Assembly (NCBI GenBank): GCA_963749535.1
Contig: CAVVNF010000011.1
Location: 1 to 28,547, forward strand
Origin: Chersky-299 sp963749535
Lineage (GTDB): Bacteria; Actinomycetota; Thermoleophilia; RBG-16-64-13
DNA: 28,547 nucleotides
Direction of reading: 5' to 3'
In this document: one piece after another, positions 1 to 7,273 of the stretch
How the letters are laid out: the number at the start of each line of letters is the position of its first letter
Numbering within the stretch: the first letter of the stretch is position 1
Notes under the pieces: generated by a model
Told to the model about the DNA's origin: nothing
Database searches by the model: none
Seen by the model: only the letters and a program-made list of their open reading frames with translations
Translations under genes and position numbers: made by a program

Positions 1-14
1 ACGTCCGATGCGGC

Positions 15-685
15 TCACAGCCGCGCGACCTTATAGCCGACGCCCCGAACCGTTTGAATGACCTCTGGCCGCCCCAATCTTTCGCGCGAAGTTGGGCTAC
101 GTGCTGGTCGACGGTGCGGGTGCCGCGGGAAATCAGGCCCCAGACGTGCTCCAGAAGCTGATCGCGGGAAAGGACGACCCCTGGATGCTCCATCAGGAAG
201 CTCAGAAGCTCGAACTCCATGACGGTGAGGTCGATAGCCGCGCCCCCGACGGTGACTTCGTGCTCCGACCGCCGGACGATCGAATCCCCAAGCCGGAGCG
301 GACCCGACCGCACCTGCCGGGGTTCTGTCCTGCGGAGGACAGCTTTGACCCGGGCGGCAAGCTCTCGCGGCGAAAAAGGCTTGGGAACGTAATCGTCCGC
401 ACCCAACTCCAACCCGACCACTCGGTCGACCTCTTCGTCCCGCGCGGTGAGCATGATGATCGGCAAGCTTGATTTCTTGCGGATCCGGCGGCACACCTCG
501 AAACCGTCGATCCCCGGCAGCCCGATGTCGAGGATCACCAACGCGATTGAACCACCTTCGAGTTCAGACAGTCCTTCCTCTCCTGCCCGGACCGTCACCA
601 CCCGGTAGCCCTCGCGCTCGAGCGCAATCCGGACGAGACTGGCGATATTCTGCTCATCCTCGATCACAAGAACAGTCGTCTCCAT
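15..685 (-). CDS. OmpR/PhoB-family response regulator, frameshifted near its C-terminus
   Basis: Cytoplasmic two-component response regulator: an N-terminal receiver followed by a winged-helix DNA-binding domain. From ATG at 685 the protein has the acidic pair E9/D10, phosphoacceptor D53 in VILDIGLPG, T80 in MLTARD and K102 in VPKPFSP. The effector domain follows, with FELLSFLMEHPG, LLEHVWG and RTVDQHVAQLRAK. Around position 85 the frame must shift by one base to reach the family-typical end VIQTVRGVGYKVARL and a stop at 15. Without the shift the frame stays open to the left edge with non-homologous sequence. With it the protein is about 223 residues, the usual OmpR length. A partner kinase would be expected beyond position 1 but is not visible. 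The frameshift could be a sequencing error or a real truncation of the DNA-binding wing. Confidence 0.85.
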
Positions 686-915
686 CGGCCCCTCTCACGA
701 CGGCGTAGCGAGGTGTACGGTCCACGAATCCCGATCACGAGTCTCGACCACGAGCCTGGACAGTCCCAGCGCTTGAGCCAGAGGCTCGCGTGCCGGCCGC
801 GCCTCTTCATCGGGAACAGCATCACAGGCCAAGGTCAAGCCCCGGTCAAGGCTTTGTCAGGCACATGTAAGGAGAGTTGCCGTAAGCAAATTCGTGGCGC
901 CCCGTTTGAGCGATA

Positions 916-949
916 GAATGGCAGGCAAAGGCGGCACCTGCCGCCATTC
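916..949. repeat. Inverted repeat / hairpin just before the MFS gene
   Basis: GAATGGC (916-922) pairs with GCCATTC (943-949), and GGCA (924-927) extends the stem to TGCC (939-942) around a bulged A. An alternative inner stem pairs GGCGGC (930-935) with GCCGCC (940-945). The two folds exclude each other. The element ends only 3 nt before the likely MFS ATG at 953, so it may be an operator or attenuator; a terminator is less likely because the T-run is short. The stretch 686-915 holds no convincing gene. Confidence 0.45.
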
Positions 950-952
950 TTT

Positions 953-2485
953 ATGGATCGGAGCAACGGCCGGTTGCAGGACGCATCCTCGATCGAACAG
1001 CACGCATCTGAGCTAGAGCGCGGCGGTGGCGCGTGCTCGTGATAGCTTCGGTGGGCGTGTTCATGGCCACCCTCGACTCGAGCATCGTGGCCGTGGCCTT
1101 GCCGGTGATCGGTCCTCACCTGCGCCTCACCTACAGCGAGGCGCTGTGGGTACAGGCGGCCTACATCTGGTCATAACGGTGCTCGTCATCCCCGTCGGAC
1201 GCTTGGCGGAAAGACACGGCCCCATGCGCATCTACATGCTGGGGGTCCTTCTTTTCGGCCTCTTCTCGGTGGTGGCCGCGCTCTCTCCGGATGGTCTCTT
1301 TCTCGTGTTGGCCAGGGTCTTTCAGGGAATCGGGGCCGCGCTGCTTTTCACCACGAGTGCCGCCATCGTGACCGCGGCCTTCCCGCCCGGCGAACGGGGA
1401 CGGGCGCTGGCTTCAACGTCATGGCGCCACCATCGGCCTCACCTGGGGCCCTCCCTGGGCGGCCTCATCGTGACCCATCTCGGCTGGCGCTGGATATTCC
1501 TACTCAACGCGCCCGTCGCGGTCGCCACCCTGTCGCCGGCTGGGATCTCCTCGGCGCCGAGCGAGGGACCGAGCGGCCGAGCACGCGTACGAACGGGATC
1601 AGCCGGGGTGGCGGCCGCATCGACACCCTGGGCGCGGCTCTCTTGGGGTGTGCTTGCCGCCCTATTCGTGCCCTTGATCTTCTCTCCGCTGTGGGGATGG
1701 GTCAACGCGCGGACGATCGGTCTCCTTGCGCCACTGCGGTCGTCTTGGCCGCGGTGTTCTTCAGCGTCGAAAACCGGGTGGCGGACCCGTTCCTCGACCT
1801 CGGGCTCTTCCGGCGCAATCGCGTTTTCGCGGGAGCGAGTGCTTCCGTTTCTCTATCTCGCCGCTACCTACGGGGTGACCATCTTCACCGCGGTCTTCTT
1901 GGAAGTCGTCCAGAGACACTCCGCCCAGCGGGCGGGACTTATCTTGCTGACCCAACCGGCGGTCATGACGCTTTCACGCCATTCGCCGGCCGGCTCTCCG
2001 ACCGCTTTGGCTCCCACGGACTCGCCGCTATGGGCATGCTCGTCATGGCGGTCGGAACGGGACAGTTGGCCCTCGTCTCTTCCTCGAGCTCGATCTGGCG
2101 GGTTCTCGCCGCACTGGCCGTCCTGGGCCTGGGCACAGCCTTCTTCATCGCCCCCAACCTTTCCGAGGTCATGGGGTCCGTCCATCGGTCCGAGCTGGGT
2201 GTGGCTTCTGGGGTCCGCTTCACCATGGGCTATTGCGGGCAGGGGATGTCCATAGCGCTGCTCGGCGCCATCGCCGCCTCCCGGTTAGGTCCGGCGGGGG
2301 GCCGAGTGATCTTGCTGGGCGAGAGTGCGGGCGTGGCGAGCGCTCAGGCCTTCGCCTCGGGCTATCGCGAGGCGATGCTCGTAGGAGCGGGACTGGCCGT
2401 CGTCGCCATAGTGGTCTCGCTCGCTGGGAGGCCAAGACGGCAGAACCAGGAGCTTTGGGACCCTCAGATCATCCCACCACTCTAG
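953..2485 (+). pseudogene. DHA2-type MFS drug exporter with many frameshifts
   Basis: Remains of a 14-helix major facilitator exporter (EmrB/QacA-like) of about 500 residues in the inner membrane. The conserved text is spread over three frames in correct order: FMATLDSSIVAVALPVI (about 1060-1110), VIPVGRLAERHG (1190-1225), VLARVFQGIGAALLFTT (1305-1355), LGPSLGGLIVTHLGWRWIF (1444-1500), VLAALFVPLIFSPLWGW (1650-1700), NRVADPFLDLGLF (1770-1810), TPFAGRLSDRFG (1975-2010) and GVASGVRFTMGYCGQGM (2205-2250), with the stop at 2485. At least eight one-base shifts are needed. Several are repaired by adding one base to a short run, for example GCTGGCTTC near 1410, GGCGCCACC near 1425 and CACCTGGGG near 1440. 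The start is taken as ATG 953, whose first residues MDRSNGRLQDASS lead after one shift into RWRVLVIASVG. As written it cannot make a full transporter. It is either decayed or poorly sequenced. Confidence 0.85.
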
Positions 2486-2670
2486 GCCTTCGAGTCAACG
2501 TGCTCTTGCACGCGGCCGTGCGGTGAGGTGATGCCCGCTCACCCGTCGGGTGGTGCGCCAAGCCGAGGTGTGGGCGCGAAGCCGCGGGCTCCCATTCGCG
2601 GGTCCCCGCCACCAGGTGCGGCAAGGCCGAGTGGTACAGTTGAGCGCGCACTTGATCAAGGAGTAGAGAC

Positions 2671-3261
2671 ATGCGGCCACTCGTAGGCCACGACGCGTTG
2701 GCTACCGGCATCTTCGCCGTCCTGTTCGGCGGCTGGGTCGTCTTCGAATTCCTGCTGAGCATGCGCCTCCGTCTGGAGAGAAAGACCAAGCGCCGCGACC
2801 GCGGGTCGTCCGCCCTCGTTTTCGGTGCCAATATCGCGGCCTTCTTTGTCATGGAGTTGATCGCGAATAACGCCACCTGGGCCGGCATTGGCAGTTTACG
2901 CTGGGTCGCATTCGGGGTCGGCATCGCGCTGGGTGTCATAGGCCTTGGCCTGCGCCTCTACGCCATCCGGGTCCTCGGGAAGTTCTTCACTGTGACGATC
3001 GGCACGCGATCGGACCAGAGAGTCATCGAGTCCGGACCATACCGCTTCATCCGCCATCCGTCGTATAGCGGTGCTCTCATCGTCTTGTTTGGCGCCGCCC
3101 TGACATTCACCAATTGGCTCAGCTTGGTGGCGATCGTGCCGCCGTTTGTCGGGTACGCCTATCGCATCGCCGTGGAGGAAGCTGTGCTCAAGAACGATCT
3201 CGGTGATGACTACCGGGAGTATTGCCGACGGACCGAGCGGCTCATCCCCTTCCTCTACTAG
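2671..3261 (+). CDS. Isoprenylcysteine carboxyl methyltransferase-like membrane protein
   Basis: Intact 196-residue integral membrane protein of the ICMT/PEMT superfamily (Pfam ICMT or phospholipid methyltransferase type). These enzymes use SAM to methylate lipid-linked or membrane substrates; the bacterial substrate is usually unknown. Hydrophobic segments lie at about residues 8-28, 50-68, 77-98 and 145-165. The family signature is clear: ESGPYRFIRHPSYSG at about 135-150, and near the end a pair of glutamates (VEEAVLKNDLGDDY) followed by YCRRTERLIPF, which form the SAM-binding region. ATG 2671 follows an AAGGAG ribosome site about 10 nt upstream. The next gene, a Fe-S protein, begins 24 nt downstream on the same strand, so the two are probably co-transcribed. 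The upstream MFS remnant ends 185 nt before. No frame defects were seen. Confidence 0.88.
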   Translation: MRPLVGHDALATGIFAVLFGGWVVFEFLLSMRLRLERKTKRRDRGSSALVFGANIAAFFVMELIANNATWAGIGSLRWVAFGVGIALGVIGLGLRLYAIRVLGKFFTVTIGTRSDQRVIESGPYRFIRHPSYSGALIVLFGAALTFTNWLSLVAIVPPFVGYAYRIAVEEAVLKNDLGDDYREYCRRTERLIPFLY

Positions 3262-3284
3262 CGAAGACCAGCAGGAGGCGAACA

Positions 3285-4155
3285 GTGGGCAAGGATCCCG
3301 AAATCGATCTGACTCAGACCCTGCGAGAGTTCGCTCTGGAACGACTCGATGTCGATCTGATGGGCGTGGCCCCGGCGGAGCGCCTCGAAGACGGGCCGGA
3401 AGGCGGGCGCCCCACCGACTATATGCCCACCGCCCGGTCGGTCGTGGTACTCGCTGCCAAGATACCGGACGCCGCGGTCGAAGTGGCTGGACATTACGAC
3501 GAGCCGGGCAAGACGCTTGGTCCGTACATGTGGTACGGCTACGTGGTGCCGAACTGGGATCTTTCCTCAGCGGCAAGCCGTCTGGCGAAGTTCCTCGAAA
3601 GCAGGGGCTATCAAGGCGCTTCCCTTCCCGCCCACCGGCCTCAACTACAGATATGGAAACCGAGCAGACTTTTCCCATCGACATGCGGCGATAGCCGCCG
3701 GCCTTGGCGAACTCGGCTTCAGCGGCCTGGTACTCACCCCGCAGTTCGGACCAAGACAGAGACTGGTCTCGATCGTCACGGATGCGCTTCTCGAGCCCTC
3801 GCCCATGTACGACGGGCCCAGGCTTTGCCAGCCGGAGTCCTGCGGACGAGCGTGCGTCAAGGCTTGCCCCACCAGGGCAATGACCGGACAAGTATCGCTC
3901 ACCATCGGCGGAAAGACTTTCCAACAGGCGCGGCTGCACCCCATCAAATGCAAGTGGCCGTTCGCCGAGGAAGGCTTCCGCAGGACCAAGGTCGCGATCC
4001 CGCCAGACCCCACGGAAGAGGACTTCCAGGCCGCACTGAGCTCGACGAAACCTCACCCGCTCGACACGGCTTTGAATCAGTTCACGTTCGTCCCGCAATG
4101 CGGGGCCTGCATCTTTCGGTGTCCGGCGCCGCGGTTCGAGGATTGCGGCGAGTAA
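3285..4155 (+). CDS. 4Fe-4S double-cluster protein, epoxyqueuosine-reductase-like, one frameshift
   Basis: Iron-sulfur protein resembling the QueG/reductive-dehalogenase-like ferredoxin superfamily, about 290 residues. GTG 3285 sits behind AGGAGG (3273-3278). The first frame gives DLMGVAPAERLED, MPTARSVVVLAAKIP and GPYMWYGYVVPNWDLS. Near 3622 the reading must shift to give ALPFPPTGLNYRYG, GLGELGFSGLVLTPQFG and the cluster region. Cysteines occur in CQPESCGRACVKACP, in CKWPF, and finally in CGACIFRCPAPRFEDC, enough for two 4Fe-4S clusters. A single extra G in CAAGGCGCTT would explain the shift. It lacks the HEAT-repeat tail of true QueG, so queuosine synthesis is not implied; the physiological substrate is unknown. 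It probably shares a transcript with the upstream methyltransferase-like gene. Confidence 0.78.
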
Positions 4156-4218
4156 CCCCGGTCCGGCGGTCCGGGGCTGCCGGACCGAGGTGACTAGCCC
4201 GGGCCGACAGGCCCGGGC
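4156..4218. terminator. Two GC-rich hairpins between convergent genes
   Basis: The first hairpin is CCCCGGTCCG / CGGTCCGGGG (4156-4176, one T-T mismatch at the centre of each arm). The second is a perfect 9-bp stem, GCCCGGGCC (4197-4205) with GGCCCGGGC (4210-4218), around the loop GACA. They lie between the ends of the + strand Fe-S gene (4155) and the - strand nitroreductase (4257), so a bidirectional terminator is the simplest reading. There is no T-run. Confidence 0.65.
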
Positions 4219-4256
4219 GGCTCAGGATACTGACTGACGCTGGCTGGCGGGGCCGC

Positions 4257-4853
4257 TCAGAAGACGATGTCCTCTTTGGCAAGGCGCCGCTTCGGCATCG
4301 GTTTGTCAGCGGCATAGCCTACGGCCACGAGCACGGTGGGCACCAGGTGCGCCGGGATGCCGAGGATGCGGGAATACTCGTCTGGCTTGAAGTTCGTCAT
4401 AGCGCACGAGTCGAGACCCAAAGCCTTGGCACCATTCAAAGCGTTTCCAAGCGCGATGTACACCTGGTTCTTAGCGTAGGCCAACCTGGCCTCGAAGGGC
4501 TTCTCCTTGTGCGCGGTCGCCATCCCGATCACGTGGACGCGTATAGGATCGGGCACACCGGCGTCGCGCATGCTCTTGTCAGCCTTGGCCACCAGATCGT
4601 CAAAATCGGTGTTGGCGCACAGCACCAGCAGGTGGGAGCAGGTCGTCACCGAGGGCTGTTCGCCGGTCACGGAAAACAGCTCGTCCCTGGTCTTCTGGTC
4701 TTTCACGATCTTGATCTTCCACGGCTGGAGGTTGAGTCCCGAGGGAGTGAGCCTAATCAGCTCGATCAGCTGGTCTATCTTCGCCTCCGGGACCGACTCT
4801 CCGGTGTACTTCTTCGCGGCGTATCGCTGGCTCACGACATCCTGGAACTCCAT
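4257..4853 (-). CDS. Nitroreductase family protein (NfsB/dihydropteridine reductase-like)
   Basis: Intact 198-residue FMN-dependent NAD(P)H oxidoreductase of the nitroreductase superfamily, cytoplasmic and usually a homodimer. The FMN-binding N-terminus is plain: RYAAKKYTGESVP at about 10-22 and LTPSGLNLQPWKIKIV at about 35-50. The C-terminal part GLDSCAMTNFKPDEYSRILG and VLVAVGYAADKP matches the NfsB branch, which reduces nitroaromatics, quinones or pteridines. ATG 4853 has an AGGAGG site 6-7 nt upstream. The next gene upstream on the same strand, the LVIVD-repeat protein, ends 107 nt away, so joint transcription is possible. The substrate cannot be told from sequence. A second, distant nitroreductase lies at 26539-27234. 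Confidence 0.9.
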   Translation of the reverse strand: MEFQDVVSQRYAAKKYTGESVPEAKIDQLIELIRLTPSGLNLQPWKIKIVKDQKTRDELFSVTGEQPSVTTCSHLLVLCANTDFDDLVAKADKSMRDAGVPDPIRVHVIGMATAHKEKPFEARLAYAKNQVYIALGNALNGAKALGLDSCAMTNFKPDEYSRILGIPAHLVPTVLVAVGYAADKPMPKRRLAKEDIVF

Positions 4854-4960
4854 AGTGGCCTCCTGTGAATCACGTTTGACTCGAGGCTACCCACGCCGGC
4901 GTCGCTCTAACCCGCGCGCCGGGTGGGTCGCCTCTGGGACAAAATCTGCCCGGCCGGTGT

Positions 4961-6271
4961 CTATACCGTGCAGCGCACCACAAAGAGCCCCTGATGCAGC
5001 GTATCCATGAAGATGTTGCCGCGATTGTCGACGATCACGTCTTCGGTGACGGAAATCATCGGACCCGGGTTAAGGTCCCCGGCCTTGTTGTTGAAGGCCC
5101 ACTTATCCGGATCCGGCGGGATGAAGTAGGCGATCTCCCTGGGCACGAACGGGTCGCTGATATCCCAAATCCGTAGCCCGGCATGGAAGTAACAGCAGTA
5201 GATGCGGTCGTTCCGGTCCTCGAGGGCCGGATGGAAATGCGGCTCATGCAGGTTGTGGGGACCGAAGGGACCGGCGCCCACTCCCGGTATCTCGGTGAAG
5301 TTCTTCCACGGCCAGCCTTCCGGGATCTCCGGATAGGGGAAGGTGGAGATGAGCGTGGGATCGGCCGGGTTGCGGACGTCCACCATGCCGATGAAGTTGA
5401 GCGGCTGGGCGTCGCCCGCGATGATCTCGGGAGTATAGACTGTGTACCTCTCACCTTCGGTGCTCATGACGGCATAGGGCCGCTGGGAGAGCGGGATGAT
5501 CGTGTGGCAGCGCGCCCCGGAGAGCTTGCCGGCGAAGGGCGGGTGGTGGTGCAGTTGCCCGACCAGCTTGGGCAGGCTCTTGTCGGAGATGTCGAGGATG
5601 ACCAGACCGGCGCCGCCGTAGCTCAGGTAGCAGAGATCTCCCTTGGGATAGGCGGGACCGTGCAGGTTGGGACCGTCCAGCACCGAGTTCCACTCCACAT
5701 CCGGCTGCGGCATCTGCCCGGCAGTCCACTGTTCCGGTATCCACCACCGGCCCGCTTCCACCGGGTTCTTCGGGTCGATGATGTCCAGTATGCGGTAGAT
5801 GTAGCCCTTGAATCCGCGGCACGCGGCAGTCAGGTGTACGTAGCGGCCGCCGTTGTAGAAGAAGCGGTGAACGCCCAGCGTGTCGCCTGTCTTCCAATGG
5901 CAGAGGAACTTGGGGTCCACCGGGTCCTTGACGTCCCAGATGAAGATCCCCTCCTCGTACGGGTCGTCAAAGTTGCAGCCGTGAAGGAAGGGGAGGCCCT
6001 GCTGCAGGGCGGTGATCATGATGCCGTCCCCCACCTGCACCTTGAGCGTGACCTGCCCCGGCTTGTCCGGTCCGGGAATGAATTTCACGAGCTCGGGCTT
6101 GTAAGGATCGGTGACGTCCAGAATCGTCCATCCCTTATGCACGAAGTGCGCCACGTACAGGTAGTACCTGCCGGCGACTTCCTGCATGGCCATCTGGAAT
6201 CCCGGCTTTCCATCAAGGTCGTGATACGCGAGCACGTCGATGTTCTTGGCGAATGCTTCTTTCTTGACCAC
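4961..6271 (-). CDS. LVIVD-repeat beta-propeller protein
   Basis: Intact 436-residue protein made of repeated blades of the LVIVD type (Pfam LVIVD repeat), a predicted beta-propeller loosely related to selenium-binding and lactonase-like folds. Repeat cores are GWTILDVTDPYKPELVKF, GIFIWDVKDPVDPKFLCHW, YRILDIIDPKNPVEAGRWW, GLVILDISDKSLPKLVGQL, GMVDVRNPADPTLISTF and GLRIWDISDPFVPREIAYF. The protein is rich in His and Trp, for example LHHHPPF and GPHNLHEPHFHP, which could bind metal. No signal peptide or membrane segment is visible, so it is predicted to be cytoplasmic. The start is GTG 6271 with GAAGGA about 12 nt upstream; a nearby ATG at 6282 is in another frame. Biochemical function is unknown for this family. 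The nitroreductase downstream may be co-transcribed. Unusual repeats lie just upstream. Confidence 0.85.
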   Translation of the reverse strand: MVKKEAFAKNIDVLAYHDLDGKPGFQMAMQEVAGRYYLYVAHFVHKGWTILDVTDPYKPELVKFIPGPDKPGQVTLKVQVGDGIMITALQQGLPFLHGCNFDDPYEEGIFIWDVKDPVDPKFLCHWKTGDTLGVHRFFYNGGRYVHLTAACRGFKGYIYRILDIIDPKNPVEAGRWWIPEQWTAGQMPQPDVEWNSVLDGPNLHGPAYPKGDLCYLSYGGAGLVILDISDKSLPKLVGQLHHHPPFAGKLSGARCHTIIPLSQRPYAVMSTEGERYTVYTPEIIAGDAQPLNFIGMVDVRNPADPTLISTFPYPEIPEGWPWKNFTEIPGVGAGPFGPHNLHEPHFHPALEDRNDRIYCCYFHAGLRIWDISDPFVPREIAYFIPPDPDKWAFNNKAGDLNPGPMISVTEDVIVDNRGNIFMDTLHQGLFVVRCTV

Positions 6272-6299
6272 TTGAATACCATCCTTCAGTCAATAATCC

Positions 6300-6396
6300 G
6301 GCGGACGTGCCATCCGCCTCCCAGCACCATGAGCAGTCAGCACTGACTGTTCTACCACGTAACCGGGCTGCAGGCATACCGACGCAAAAACGTCGG
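6300..6396. repeat. Cluster of three inverted repeats upstream of the LVIVD-repeat gene
   Basis: Three separate inverted repeats fall within 97 bp in the 354-bp gene-free stretch 6272-6625. They are GGCGGA/TCCGCC (6300-6305 with 6313-6318), CAGTCAG/CTGACTG (6334-6340 with 6343-6349, two-base centre) and CCGACG/CGTCGG (6379-6384 with 6391-6396, loop of six). They are 29 to 125 nt upstream of the GTG at 6271. They could be a structured leader or operators. The rest of the gap (6397-6625) shows nothing recognisable. Confidence 0.5.
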
Positions 6397-6625
6397 CTAG
6401 ACGACTCCATCGAAATACACCCGGTCAGAACGTCGAAGATACTCCATTAGACGAAGCTGCGGAAGCGGCAGACGCCTCGTGGGGACGCGCGCAACGGAGC
6501 GGACGCATCACCGCGGCACGCACGAGCGGCGCCCTCACGCCCTCCGCCAGCGGAGCGTTTTGCTGCACTCAATTCCCGGGTAGCAGTAGCCTGTCCCGGT
6601 CGATACACAGCAAGGCAAGGCTGTA

Positions 6626-7217
6626 TTGGACGTCCCCGAGGTCGAGTTTCAGTTCGTCACCGCGGATCCGCACTATAACCACGCGCGGATAATCTGGTTC
6701 GCCGGCCGGCCCTTCCCGGAACGTCGAGACCATGGAACGATCGCTGATCGCGTGCTGGAACGGTGTCGTGGGCAAGAAGGACAACGTCCTTGTGTTAGGC
6801 GATTTCATCCTCGTGGAACGGGAGCGAGCTCCTGAGATCGTCGCAAAGCTGAACGGCCATATCCATCTCCTACGGGGCAACCACGACCGCTGGCGCTCGG
6901 ATGAGTGGTTCAAGGAAGCCGGTTTCGAGGGGATCTACCACGAGCCCATCACCCTCGGGAATATCGTCTTCTCTCACAAACCGATCCCGGCCCGCGAGCT
7001 CGGGGACAAGTTCAACGTCCATGGTCACGTACATCGACATTGCTCCTCCGACCCAAAACATCTCTGCATCTGCCCCGAGGTCACCGAATACTGTCCGCTG
7101 ACCATGGAGCAAATACGCGAATATGTGAACGCGCGCGGCTATCACACCGAGTTCGAGCCACCTCCGGAGATGACGGGCTTCGTTCCACCGGGTCCGCCCC
7201 GGCGGGCGAGCGGCTAG
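6626..7217 (+). CDS. Calcineurin-like metallophosphoesterase, one frameshift
   Basis: Small metallophosphoesterase of about 197 residues, of the kind also common in phages and plasmids. All family motifs are present in order: FVTADPHYNHARII (D-x-H), VLVLGDFIL (GD), LLRGNHDRW (GNHD), VFSHKP and NVHGHVH (GHVH), which form the two-metal site. The first motif lies in the frame starting at TTG 6626. From about 6720 onward the frame is shifted by one and continues as NVETMERSLIACWNG to the stop at 7217. Adding one A to GGAACGTC, giving EN before VETM, restores one reading frame. The start has AAGGCAAGG a few bases upstream. If the shift is real, only a fragment lacking the first metal ligands could start, from ATG 6732. 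The native substrate is unknown. Confidence 0.78.
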
Positions 7218-7273
7218 GAAGCCCCTCGCAGCGCTTGCGCTGCGGAAGGCAAACTACGCAAGAAGAGAAGGCC

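Noticed and set aside
713..916. Open frame of 67 codons upstream of the MFS gene
   Set aside because: No family features, no good ribosome site and an arginine/serine-rich composition typical of out-of-frame GC-rich DNA.
2896..4098. 400-codon frame opposite the methyltransferase-like and Fe-S genes
   Set aside because: Antisense shadow; the + strand genes have catalytic and cluster motifs, this frame has none.
5183..6346. Long 387-codon open frame opposite the LVIVD gene
   Set aside because: It is the antisense shadow of a clearly conserved repeat protein and contains no family motif.
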